Below, piece after piece: positions 25,068-34,712 of a DNA stretch of 58,233 nt. Position 1 is the first letter of the stretch. Each line of letters begins with the position of its first letter. Source of the DNA: Thermoplasmatota archaeon (lineage in GTDB: Archaea > Thermoplasmatota > Thermoplasmata > Lutacidiplasmatales > JAMCUS01); assembly GCA_023379385.1 (NCBI GenBank), contig JAMCUS010000010.1, positions 1-58,233 of the forward strand. Direction: 5' to 3'. The notes beneath the pieces are model-generated. The model was not told the origin of the DNA. It ran no database searches and saw nothing but the letters and a program-made list of their open reading frames with translations. The position numbers were made by a program, and so were the translations under genes.

Positions 25068-25859
25068 TTAACTGTACATTAATGTAGTTTTATTTGATTC
25101 CTTTATTTGAGAGGTTGTCTGTTTCTGAATAGCTTTTATCTGCATCTCTATTTTAGCTGCCTCTTCAAATAGAGGCTCAGCATCCACCTTTGTTTTTAAA
25201 AGAACATTATTTATAACCTCTATCAATTTTGCTGATGCACGTGCATCAGGATAATCTTGGTGCGCTTCAGAAAGAAAGGTAATTACGTCATAATTTCTTC
25301 TTTTGCCTTCGTTGAGAAGCACACCGGTAACGCCATTTATAACACCATCCGTGAATATTGCTACGTTGGGCTCAATAAAAAGTTCTTTGGCCCGTCTTGT
25401 TGATGCAATACCATATATACGCGTATCCAGTGCTTTGTTAGGTTCTTCAGCAGTAAGTCCCTGCGGCGATACTATAAGTGCACATTTATTCTCTGTGGCC
25501 CAATTCAACATTTTGTTAGCTATTGCCCTCAGTATTGTCTGTTGAGGCTGAAATTCCGAAATAAAGGCAATAATCTTATCCTTAATAATTTTATGACCAT
25601 TATTTTCATAGTTAATTGTTGCATAAATTCTAACAGGATTTAATGGTTCACTATCCCGTATTAAAGATACAGCCGGAAAATAATTGGATTCCATAACACC
25701 AATCTGAACCATATCCAGTACATTTACCAGATAATTTGCAACAATAGAACTTACAAGACCAACACTGGGAAAGCCATCCAATATTATTGCATCTGATAAA
25801 TCCATCTTTTTCATTTCATAAATTTCAATATCTTTTTCGCTAATCCCCATATATGCCAT
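25068..25859 (-). CDS. PAC2-family protein (proteasome-assembly-chaperone-like)
   Basis: The 263-residue protein has the PAC2 core: AIILDGFPSVGLVSSIVANYLV near residue 27, MESNYFPAVSLIRDSEPLNPVRIY, and CALIVSPQGLTAEE, with GVLLNEGKRRNYDVITFLSEAHQDYPDA near residue 195. Eukaryotic relatives help assemble the proteasome; archaeal members are thought to be similar but are not proven. The C-terminal 50 residues are helical. The gene stands alone between transposon relics. Confidence 0.85.
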   Translation of the reverse strand: MAYMGISEKDIEIYEMKKMDLSDAIILDGFPSVGLVSSIVANYLVNVLDMVQIGVMESNYFPAVSLIRDSEPLNPVRIYATINYENNGHKIIKDKIIAFISEFQPQQTILRAIANKMLNWATENKCALIVSPQGLTAEEPNKALDTRIYGIASTRRAKELFIEPNVAIFTDGVINGVTGVLLNEGKRRNYDVITFLSEAHQDYPDARASAKLIEVINNVLLKTKVDAEPLFEEAAKIEMQIKAIQKQTTSQIKESNKTTLMYS

Positions 25860-26057
25860 ATTAATACCTACAACCTGCTAATAGCTACCAAAGCTGTACA
25901 GCCTTATAACATTTTTGATTATTTCTATGTCAATTATATATAGCTATATGAATAATATTTTTATATTATTTTACGTTGAACCCACGAAGCACTGAAAAAT
26001 TTATATTTATATTATCTACATGGATATTATAAAATGATACTTTATGAACGTTGTCGT

Positions 26058-26130
26058 AAAGAGACAGGACAGTATCTAAAACTGTAAAATCTCTGACTTA
26101 CGGCGAGTTCACAGCAGTGTAACACATAGG
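26058..26130 (+). repeat. Relic of the 45-47 kb transposase element
   Basis: The plus strand here keeps an uninterrupted block, GTAAAATCTCTGACTTACGG followed by CGAGTTCACAGCAGTG (about 26082-26117), that is also found on the minus strand at about 46824-46859. Flanking bases match partly (GACAGTATC before, CACATA and TTGC after). It is the part between the zinc ribbon and the start of the large transposase ORF. Nothing else of that element remains nearby. Confidence 0.75.
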
Positions 26131-26199
26131 GATTGCGTAGAAATAACATGGCGAAGATTAAGGACCTGTAGGCCGATCTACATATATACGATCCTTAAA

Positions 26200-26517
26200 T
26201 CATTGATTTTTACGTAATATGTCTATATTTATTTTTAAATTCGTTATAATATCATTCGCTTTTTTTGATATTTCACTCACCATTTCTCTATTTCCATATC
26301 TATATATCTTTATGGTGGACAGTATCAGCAGAACATCTCTCACGCTCTCTTTCACATCCATCATATTCATTACCTGAAAATGAATATATAATGACAACAT
26401 ATTCAGAAACATGTATGAAAACACCATATGTTCGTCCTGAAGATACATACTGTCCACACCTAAATTATTCTTGTATACATTGAATGCATACTCTATGTAT
26501 TCTCTCCGGTTTCTCAT
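26200..26517 (-). pseudogene. C-terminal fragment of a DDE transposase (IS1634/IS5377-like)
   Basis: This 105-residue frame begins abruptly and reads REYIEYAFNVYKNNLGVDS, then YLQDEHMVFSYMFLNMLSLYIHF, a pattern typical of the C-terminal end of IS4/IS1634-type transposases, where a conserved Glu/Asn segment is followed by hydrophobic helices. The catalytic first half is absent. It abuts, head to head at about 26515, the fragment on the other strand, which marks a rearrangement or nested insertion. Confidence 0.6.
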
Positions 26518-27135
26518 TTAAATCTGTTAGTCGATGTTGACAAATCTAAGATAAAGAGGAAAGTAGAGATGATGAGGCTGGCCATGGACGCATACCTGAA
26601 GGAGAAGAGAATGAACCGATTCATCGAATACAGTATAGAGTACAACGGAAAATTCTCAGTAACCATAGCGGAGAAGAGAGAACTAGTCGATTTTATGTTT
26701 GGGAAGAATATAATTTTCACCGACAGACTGGAGATGGATACAACCGATATAGTGAAGCAGTATAAGGACAGGTGTGTCATTGAGGATTCATTCAAAAAGA
26801 TGAATTATGAGGATAACATATCCGTCACGCCAATGTATGCATGGACGGATCAGCAGATACTGATACATATATTTGTGCGCGTTACCGCCTTACTAGGTCT
26901 GAGACTGCTGAGGCTCAAGATGAAAAATGTTGGAATGGAGATGAGTGCAGAGGAGACACTGGAGATCCTGAGAAATGTCTATGCAATCGGATCGTTATAC
27001 GAAAATAGAAAGATTGAATGGAGACTCAGTGAGATGAATAAGGAGACAGAAAGATTGATTGACCTGTTAAATCTAAAGATATTCTTTGATAAGACGGTAG
27101 GTAATACAAAAAATAGAAACAAAACATCGTTGTGA
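26515..27135 (+). pseudogene. 5'-truncated IS1634-type transposase
   Basis: The frame reads through from about 26515 (LNLLVDVDKSKIKRK) to 27135, though the first ATG is at 26569. It holds the C-terminal part of an IS1634-like DDE transposase: KNIIFTDRLEMDTTDIVKQY, then KDRCVIEDSFKKMN with the catalytic Glu, then QQILIHIFVRVTALLGLRLLRLK. The N-terminal half with the two Asp residues is missing, so it cannot work alone. The 167 bases to pus10 contain no gene. Confidence 0.75.
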
Positions 27136-27302
27136 ACTTGTAAAAATCGATTGCTTTGAAACTATGTGCTAGGGTGGGTGTTATAATTGCAGTTCGAACT
27201 TGCAAAACACTAATTATTTTGAACCCCTCATCTTATCCCTTTGTAAACTTGAGTCAAATGATTCCGTAAATTTGATATTCTTGCATACTATAAGGCAGTT
27301 TA

Positions 27303-28505
27303 ATGAATTTTATAGATGAAATAAAAGAGGAGATGAAGGATACCATTGCTAAACTTAATGAGATGAAGTTATGCATAAGATGCAGAGGAAGAGCTCTGGG
27401 AAAAGTGGGTAAAGGATACACGAATATAGAACGGGGATTAGCAATAGGTGGTAAGGACTACGACAAAGAATGTGAAATCTGTTCCGGTATTTTTCTGAAT
27501 TTTGAAAAATATTATAACATATCCATAACAAAACTTGACGGCATTGAGTTCAGTAAATTCTCAGTAGGTTCCAGGTTTGATTCAGAAATATACGCCAAAG
27601 AGGAACAGATATGGAATGAATCCGGAACGAAGTGGGGAGAAAGTATAAAATCAGAATTTAACAGAGAATTTGGTAAATACTTTTTACATAAAGCCGGAAA
27701 GGAGGCCAGTATAGAAGAGCCAGATGTAACCATACTGGTGGATACCTCCTTTGACACAGTAACGATAGTTGTATATCCAATTTATATATACGGAAGGTAC
27801 AGGAAATATATCAGGAGCATTCCACAGACAAGATGGAACTGCCGGGCATGTAATGGTAAGGGTTGTGATAGATGCAGCAATACCGGTAAGTTGTATGATA
27901 CAAGCATAGAGGAACAGATAGCATATGAGATTGTAAAGGAGACAGAACCTAAAGATGAAAAGTTTCATGGTATGGGGAGAGAGGATATTGATGCATTGAT
28001 GGTAGGTGACGGTAGACCTTTTATTATTGAGTTGAGAGAACCTAAAAAACGGATTGTGAATCTGGAACTTATGGAAAAAAAAATAAACCAGCATGGCACG
28101 GGGAAGATCGAGGTTACCCATCTTTCATATGTCAAAGGGAGCATGGTAGAGAGAATAAAAAATGCCACTCCCGATAAAGAATACATAGTAACGTTTATAA
28201 CCGATGCTAAAAAAGATACCGTTTTATTGGCAATTGAAACTATAAAAGGAAAAACAATCATGCAGAAAACACCTACACGGGTTCTTTCTAGAAGGGCAGA
28301 CCTTATAAGAAAGAGAGAGGTAAAAGATATTATATTAGTAGATAATATAGATAAAACATATAAATTAAAGATCAGAGCAGAATCAGGTACATACATAAAG
28401 GAACTGATAAATGGGGATGGGGGTAGAACAACCCCTAGCTTTACAGAGGTTGTAGGTACTGGTTGTGAGGTTAAGGAGCTGGATGTGGTTAAGGTTTATT
28501 ATTAA
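27303..28505 (+). CDS. pus10: tRNA pseudouridine synthase Pus10
   Basis: Pus10 makes pseudouridine at positions 54 and 55 of archaeal tRNAs. The 400-residue protein has an N-terminal zinc-binding/THUMP-like domain (Cys 24, 27, 57 and 60), CXXC repeats at about 181-194 (CRACNGKGCDRC), the catalytic segment GREDIDALMVGDGRPFIIEL (about 227-246, Asp in DIDA) and the C-terminal KIRAESGTYIKELINGD. The length is right for an archaeal Pus10. It heads a five-gene translation cluster on the plus strand and is separated from L21e by only about 14 bases. Confidence 0.95.
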   Translation: MNFIDEIKEEMKDTIAKLNEMKLCIRCRGRALGKVGKGYTNIERGLAIGGKDYDKECEICSGIFLNFEKYYNISITKLDGIEFSKFSVGSRFDSEIYAKEEQIWNESGTKWGESIKSEFNREFGKYFLHKAGKEASIEEPDVTILVDTSFDTVTIVVYPIYIYGRYRKYIRSIPQTRWNCRACNGKGCDRCSNTGKLYDTSIEEQIAYEIVKETEPKDEKFHGMGREDIDALMVGDGRPFIIELREPKKRIVNLELMEKKINQHGTGKIEVTHLSYVKGSMVERIKNATPDKEYIVTFITDAKKDTVLLAIETIKGKTIMQKTPTRVLSRRADLIRKREVKDIILVDNIDKTYKLKIRAESGTYIKELINGDGGRTTPSFTEVVGTGCEVKELDVVKVYY

Positions 28506-28519
28506 AAGTGGTGATAGAT

Positions 28520-28813
28520 ATGGTGAAATCTTCTAAAGGATTTAGGTCTAGGACAAGAATGGTAATGAAAAAAAAGGTATGGGAAAAGGGAATGCCGCCT
28601 GTATCCCATTACTTTCAGCATTTTGATGACGGTACTAAGGTGATTATCAATATAAACCCCTCTGTCATGAAGGGAATGCCACATCCCAGATATCAGGGAA
28701 AGGTGGCTACGGTGGTAGGCAGAAGAGGTCGCGCATATGTGCTGGAGTTGATAGATGGCGGAAAGAGTAAAATAATTATATCACATCCGGTGCATATAAG
28801 AATATGGCAATGA
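28520..28813 (+). CDS. rpl21e: Large-subunit ribosomal protein L21e
   Basis: The 97-residue basic protein starts at the ATG at 28520 (MVKSSKGFRSRTRMVMKKKV), matching archaeal L21e, with GTGATAG before it. An ATG four codons upstream is less likely. Family blocks are KVIININPSVMKGMPHPRYQGKVA, split over two strands, and VVGRRGRAYVLEL. It contacts 5S rRNA in the large subunit. The pus10-L21e-rpoF-DUF655-ksgA order is common in archaea. Confidence 0.95.
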   Translation: MVKSSKGFRSRTRMVMKKKVWEKGMPPVSHYFQHFDDGTKVIININPSVMKGMPHPRYQGKVATVVGRRGRAYVLELIDGGKSKIIISHPVHIRIWQ

Positions 28814-28823
28814 GTGTGATTAA

Positions 28824-29141
28824 ATGGCAGAAGTACACTATTATACGGTTCATGAAGTTAAAACAATTCTTGAAGAGGAATCTAAACAGAGGGAATTATC
28901 CCAACTGGCTAAATCTACGCTTACATATTTGCAGAAGTTGAATACAATAAAATCAAAAGAGATACGTAAGATGGTAAATGAGCTGATGGAGGTAGTTAAT
29001 ATAGATGAGAAACTTGCTGTTAAAATAGCAGATGTAATGCCTCAGTTTCCGGAAGAGGTAAGAGCGATTTTTCAAAAAATAAGGAATTATAAAGACGATG
29101 ATATAGAAAAGGTACTTTCAATAGTTAAAAAGTATCTTTGA
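28824..29141 (+). CDS. rpoF: RNA polymerase subunit F (Rpo4, Rpb4-like)
   Basis: The 105-residue protein pairs with RpoE to form the stalk of archaeal RNA polymerase. It is helical with an HRDC-like C-terminal domain: AEVHYYTVHEVKTILEEESKQRELSQLAKSTLTYLQK (read in pieces), IADVMPQFPEEVRAIFQK and DDIEKVLSIVKKYL are typical. It lies 10 bases after L21e and 28 before DUF655, so it is in the same transcript. Confidence 0.93.
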   Translation: MAEVHYYTVHEVKTILEEESKQRELSQLAKSTLTYLQKLNTIKSKEIRKMVNELMEVVNIDEKLAVKIADVMPQFPEEVRAIFQKIRNYKDDDIEKVLSIVKKYL

Positions 29142-29169
29142 TCAATTTTAATTAAGAGGGGAAGAGTAG

Positions 29170-29733
29170 ATGGGTATTATTGATAAGCATGAAGACTATG
29201 TTTATGTTATAGATTTTCTGCCTCACGGTAGAATGGATGTAAGACAGGTCTCCAGGGATGCAATTGCGTATGTTGTAGGTGAAAGTTATTTTAAATTATT
29301 TGAGGTCATATTGCACCCATCTGTATCAGTCGGCATAGGGGATAGAATATATATAGGTAAGGAAATTGTAAAGAGAAAAGAGGTAAAACAGGTCAAAAGA
29401 AGGGTAAACTATGACGATATAACACCCACTGCCCAGAATCAACTTGAGCCGATAATAAAGCAGATCGTGGAGAATAACGAAGGTAGATTTGTCGAGTTTA
29501 TCAACAATACACAGCCAATATCCAAAAAGTTTCACATGCTGGAGCTCCTGCCTGGAATAGGAAAAAAGACCATGCTCTCTCTTGTTGAGGAGAAACGAAA
29601 GGTACCCTTTAAGAGCTTTAGCGATATAGAAAACAGAGTACATATACATAATCTGGTAGATATCTTTTTTGAAAGGATAAAGATGGAGTTAATGGATCAG
29701 AATGAAAAATATCACCTCTTTGTATCCAAATAA
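29170..29733 (+). CDS. DUF655 protein (helix-hairpin-helix, predicted RNA-binding)
   Basis: The 187-residue protein has an N-terminal OB-like part (KHEDYVYVIDFLPHGRMDVRQ; SVGIGDRIYIGKE) and a helix-hairpin-helix at about residues 136-148 (ELLPGIGKKTMLSLV). DUF655 proteins are archaeal, nearly always next to ksgA and rpoF, and are thought to be RNA-binding factors in ribosome maturation; the activity is unproven. Its last 32 bases overlap ksgA. A GAGGGGAAGAG ribosome site precedes the ATG. Confidence 0.92.
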   Translation: MGIIDKHEDYVYVIDFLPHGRMDVRQVSRDAIAYVVGESYFKLFEVILHPSVSVGIGDRIYIGKEIVKRKEVKQVKRRVNYDDITPTAQNQLEPIIKQIVENNEGRFVEFINNTQPISKKFHMLELLPGIGKKTMLSLVEEKRKVPFKSFSDIENRVHIHNLVDIFFERIKMELMDQNEKYHLFVSK

Positions 29734-30517
29734 ACAGAACAGGCATAGATATGCAAAATTAAAATATGGTCAGAGATTCCTGGTCAATGAAAGGTATATT
29801 GACATGGAGGTGTCCTCTGCTTCTATAAATTCTTCGGATAGGGTACTGGAGATAGGCGGTGGTACAGGAAATCTCACAGAAAAGTTGATCGAAAAAACAG
29901 ATAAGGTAACGGTTATAGAGAAAGACCCCTATATGGTTGAATATCTTAAAAAGAGATTCAGAAACAGTACAGTTAAGATAATAGAGGGTGATTTTTTAGA
30001 AATAGATCTATCAAAATATAGAATTGATAAAATTGTATCAAATATTCCTTACAACCTTTCCAGCCCTATTCTGTACAGGATCTACACCATGAAGTTTGAA
30101 TCAGCAGTTATAATATTTCAGAAAGAGTTTGCAGATAGGCTGACAGCCCATACAGGCTCGAAGGATTACAGCAGGTTAACCGTTACCTCTTATCTCCACG
30201 CGGATATATATAAATTATTTGATCTTCCCGCAGATGCATTTGATCCCCCCCCAGAGGTACGTTCTACCGCTGTAAAGATAATACCTGTCTCTGAAAGATC
30301 AGACAAGGTATTATCAGAAGAATTTACAGATCAATTTATAAGAGTACTGTTCATGCATAGAAGAAAAAAGATCAGAACAATACTGAAGGATTACATGGAT
30401 ATGGAGACACCACCTGAATTCATGCAATATCCGGATATGAGGGTTGAACAGATAGAGCCTGAAGAAATAATTAAACTTTCCAATTCACTTTACAGGAAAA
30501 AGATCGAATCACATTAA
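29702..30517 (+). CDS. ksgA: 16S rRNA (adenine-N6) dimethyltransferase KsgA/Dim1
   Basis: KsgA dimethylates two adjacent adenines near the 3' end of 16S rRNA during small-subunit assembly. The 271-residue protein has GQRFLVNERYIDMEV, motif I VLEIGGGTGNLTEKLIEK, the acidic motif DFLEIDL, catalytic motif IV NIPYNLSSPIL and a C-terminal helical domain. It overlaps DUF655 by 32 bases. The solitary 16S gene lies about 0.8 kb away, convergent with it. Confidence 0.95.
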   Translation: MKNITSLYPNKQNRHRYAKLKYGQRFLVNERYIDMEVSSASINSSDRVLEIGGGTGNLTEKLIEKTDKVTVIEKDPYMVEYLKKRFRNSTVKIIEGDFLEIDLSKYRIDKIVSNIPYNLSSPILYRIYTMKFESAVIIFQKEFADRLTAHTGSKDYSRLTVTSYLHADIYKLFDLPADAFDPPPEVRSTAVKIIPVSERSDKVLSEEFTDQFIRVLFMHRRKKIRTILKDYMDMETPPEFMQYPDMRVEQIEPEEIIKLSNSLYRKKIESH

Positions 30518-30524
30518 AATTTTT

Positions 30525-31253
30525 TTAAACGGTAATGTTTGCAGATTTTAGCCTTTCTTTATACATTAAAATTTCATTTCCTGTTAGGTACGGAATGTTA
30601 TGCTCTTCTGCGTATTTCATGGCCTCCTTTTTCGAAAGGGAGTAGCCATCATCACCCATCATCTCACAGATTGTAGAGGACGGAAGCAGCCCTGCCGCAT
30701 ACATCATAAAGAGAGATAGTTCAGTATGGCCCCTACGTTGATTTAACAGATCATTACTGCCATTCAATAAGGATACGTGCCCCGGTGTTCTAAAATTTTT
30801 CTCTAAAAGGGATAAAATTTCATTCTGTTCATGAGTTCCGGCATATTCTATAACCCTTGCGAACTCAGATATGGTGAGCGCCCTGTCTCTATCTGTTATG
30901 CCCGTAAAGCTCTTTCTGTGATTTATGGTTATACTGAATGAAGATTTTGCGTCATAAGGTATGTCATTGGCCTCCATATATTTGAGTAATGGATATCTAT
31001 CCCATATAGATCTGTAAATATCAACCATATAAGGCATATCAATTTTTTTCCAGAAGCTGTACGGTACACAGGTACAGATAAGCCCTCCACCATCTTTCCT
31101 CATCGTTCTTATTGCAGAATCTGTTACACGACCGGATGCGATAACAAAATCAGTCTCACCTTCTCTGTTGTCAAAATCATATATGAGTATAAACTCACCT
31201 CTGCGGAGTGACTCTATTGCCCTGTCAACATTTTCATACATGAACGGTAACAT
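30525..31253 (-). CDS. ribB: 3,4-dihydroxy-2-butanone 4-phosphate synthase
   Basis: RibB converts ribulose 5-phosphate to the four-carbon unit of riboflavin plus formate. The product has the acidic metal-binding loop YDFDNREGETDFVIAS near residue 25, the THEQNEILSLL region, TPGHVSLLNG and RRGHTELSLFMMYAAGLLPS with the conserved His and Glu. I start it at the ATG at 31253 (242 residues). The longer frame to 31331 would begin inside the 16S trailer stem, so it is unlikely. It is convergent with ksgA and lies just downstream of 16S rRNA on the same strand. Confidence 0.92.
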   Translation of the reverse strand: MLPFMYENVDRAIESLRRGEFILIYDFDNREGETDFVIASGRVTDSAIRTMRKDGGGLICTCVPYSFWKKIDMPYMVDIYRSIWDRYPLLKYMEANDIPYDAKSSFSITINHRKSFTGITDRDRALTISEFARVIEYAGTHEQNEILSLLEKNFRTPGHVSLLNGSNDLLNQRRGHTELSLFMMYAAGLLPSSTICEMMGDDGYSLSKKEAMKYAEEHNIPYLTGNEILMYKERLKSANITV

Positions 31254-31326
31254 ACCTTTAAGGTTAAAAAAGATTTTGTATTTACCAATTCTTTTGTAAA
31301 ATAAATGGAAAGGAGAATACAGTGAA

Positions 31327-31340
31327 GACATTTACATTAT
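31327..31340 (-). promoter_or_regulatory. 16S rRNA processing stem, trailer arm
   Basis: GACATTTACATTAT (plus strand 31327-31340) is the exact inverted copy of 32867-32880 in the 16S leader. The precursor can therefore pair over 14 bp around the whole 16S, the classic archaeal processing stem cut by the splicing endonuclease. It sits 11 bases after the mature 3' end. Confidence 0.8.
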
Positions 31341-31351
31341 TTTTTTTATTT

Positions 31352-32818
<1,467 letters not shown>

Positions 32819-33060
32819 GTTAATTTTAATTTTTAGAATTAGCGTCTTAGCTCTGCAACATCCTTGATAATGTAAATGTCAGGCCATGAGAGGTCACGGA
32901 TAATCCGGGTTTCTCATACCTCCATATCTCCTTTTGTGCACCATGGAACACCCGAAGATCATCGAAAGCAGGTAACTGCTATCTTTCATGGGCCGTCATT
33001 AGGTACACATCTCATCATTTACTGATGAGCAATTACCATAATAGCCGCTTATTCTATATA
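32819..33060 (-). promoter_or_regulatory. 16S leader and promoter region
   Basis: A strong TATA box on the minus strand (AAAATTTATATAG, about 33054-33066) sets the start of transcription near 33030, giving a leader of about 210 bases. At its start lies the hairpin CTCATCA-5 nt-TGATGAG (33011-33029). Further in, ATGAGA/TCTCAT and CGGAT/TCCG can pair (32887-32920). The leader arm of the processing stem is at 32867-32880. No protein-coding gene is present. Confidence 0.7.
32867..32880 (-). promoter_or_regulatory. 16S rRNA processing stem, leader arm
   Basis: ATAATGTAAATGTC (plus strand) pairs perfectly over 14 bases with the trailer arm at 31327-31340. It lies 48 bases before the mature 16S 5' end. 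Confidence 0.8.
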
Positions 33061-33192
33061 AATTTTTGGTTTATCAATCTGGAATATCCTTGGCTAAAAT
33101 ATTGCATAGTATATCCAAATACAGAGACAATTACGCAAAATATAAAAATAGATACCTAAAGTAAAAATATAGTTTTATCTATATACGATCAT

Positions 33193-34626
33193 ATGTTAAC
33201 AATTAAAGAAATGAAGGTTTTAGAAAAAAATTCAGAACAGTACGGAATAACCGAAGATATTTTAATGGAGAATGCAGGAAGAGGTATAGCTGAAATTCTA
33301 TTGACAAAATTTAAGGTTGAAAAAAAAAAGGTGTTGATTGCTGCAGGCTACGGCAATAATGGTGGTGATGGTTTTGTAGCTGCAAGATACCTGCAAAAGA
33401 AAGGGGTGGACGTTTCAATATGGCTTGTTGGATCACCTGAAAATATTAAAACGTCTGTGGCAAAAATGAATTTTAACAAAATAGATAAAACGATATCTGT
33501 TCACTGGGATATTCCGATGGATGATTTGAATAAGGTGGATCTTGTGGTGGATGCATTGCTTGGTGCAGGCTTGAGGGGTAACTTATCAGAACAGTACAGA
33601 TATGCTGTAGACACAATAAACAGATCTGACGCTGAAGTGGTAGCTGTTGATGTTCCTACCGGATTTGGGACAGATCTTTTTGTAAATGCAGATGCAACGA
33701 TAACCATGCATGATATTAAAGAGGGCATGAACACCCATAACTGTGGTACAATATACATAGTGGATATAGGCATACCCCATGACGCTATGCTCTACACAGG
33801 AATGGGAAATATGTTGCTATATCCTGTCCCAAAAAAAGAGGCTAAAAAAGGCGATAACGGAAAGGTAGCCGTAATTGGTGGTGGTCCATACACAGGAGCA
33901 GTCTATTTTGCATTGATGGGTGCTTTAAAAATAGGTGCGGACCTTGCATACGCAATTGTTCCTGAATCCATCAATGATGTCATGGCTGCATATTCTCCGG
34001 ATATTATCACCATAAAATATAATGGAGAACATCTGAATAAGGAGATAATAAGCATATATAGTCCATCAGATTATAACGCGATCGTCATGGGAATGGGTAT
34101 CGGAAGAGGTGGTGAGATAGAGAGAACCTTTTGTGAACTGATTAAAAAAACGGATAGGCCAATGGTTATAGACGCAGATGGATTGCATGCCATAAAGAAA
34201 CATTTATCAATCCTGAATGGAAAGAAAGCTGTATTAACACCGCACAGAGGAGAATTTGAAATGCTCACAGACATTAAATTGGATAATGATCTTGATAATA
34301 AAATTATTCAGGTAAAAAAATTTGCAGAAAAAATAGATCAGGTTGTGGTTCTTAAAGGGGTTATAGATATTGTTACCGATGGAAGATCGGTTAAGCTTAA
34401 CAGAACAGGTAATAGCAGAATGTCTGTTGGAGGTACGGGTGATCTTCTCTCAGGAATAATAGGTGGCCTTATAGGTAAGGGTATGGATTTATATAACGCA
34501 GCTGTGCTCGGAACTTATATAAACGGATTTGCTGGAGATATTGCTTTTAACAAAAAAAGATGGAGTATGACTACCTCAGATGTCATTGATGAACTATCCA
34601 ATGTATTTATAACCCACAACGTATAA
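33193..34626 (+). CDS. nnr: Bifunctional NAD(P)H-hydrate epimerase / ADP-dependent dehydratase
   Basis: This enzyme repairs hydrated NAD(P)H. The N-terminal YjeF domain (about residues 1-215) has ENAGRGIAEILLTKF and AAGYGNNGGDGFVAARYL. The C-terminal kinase-like domain (about 225-477) has GKVAVIGGGPYTGAVYFA, DADGLHA, LTPHRGEFEML, VVLKGVIDIV and the nucleotide-binding signature GGTGDLLSGIIGGLIGKG. At 477 residues it is a normal fused form. A TATA-like box in AAATATAGTTTTATC sits about 20-30 bases before the ATG, which suggests a leaderless transcript. It is divergent from 16S. Confidence 0.94.
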   Translation: MLTIKEMKVLEKNSEQYGITEDILMENAGRGIAEILLTKFKVEKKKVLIAAGYGNNGGDGFVAARYLQKKGVDVSIWLVGSPENIKTSVAKMNFNKIDKTISVHWDIPMDDLNKVDLVVDALLGAGLRGNLSEQYRYAVDTINRSDAEVVAVDVPTGFGTDLFVNADATITMHDIKEGMNTHNCGTIYIVDIGIPHDAMLYTGMGNMLLYPVPKKEAKKGDNGKVAVIGGGPYTGAVYFALMGALKIGADLAYAIVPESINDVMAAYSPDIITIKYNGEHLNKEIISIYSPSDYNAIVMGMGIGRGGEIERTFCELIKKTDRPMVIDADGLHAIKKHLSILNGKKAVLTPHRGEFEMLTDIKLDNDLDNKIIQVKKFAEKIDQVVVLKGVIDIVTDGRSVKLNRTGNSRMSVGGTGDLLSGIIGGLIGKGMDLYNAAVLGTYINGFAGDIAFNKKRWSMTTSDVIDELSNVFITHNV

Positions 34627-34712
34627 AACTAACAACATAAGCATTTAATCAGTGCACATTTTATTTTATTTTGTTAAATATAAAAATAGGAACAGGTTAA
34701 TGTCAGCCCGCT

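Noticed and set aside
30525-31331. Longer ribB start at 31331
   Set aside because: It would start inside the 16S trailer stem and adds 26 residues unlike the family; the ATG at 31253 is preferred.
32881-32975. C/D-box-like strings in the 16S leader (GATGATC and CTGA)
   Set aside because: The spacing of about 90 bases is too long for a standard C/D guide RNA.
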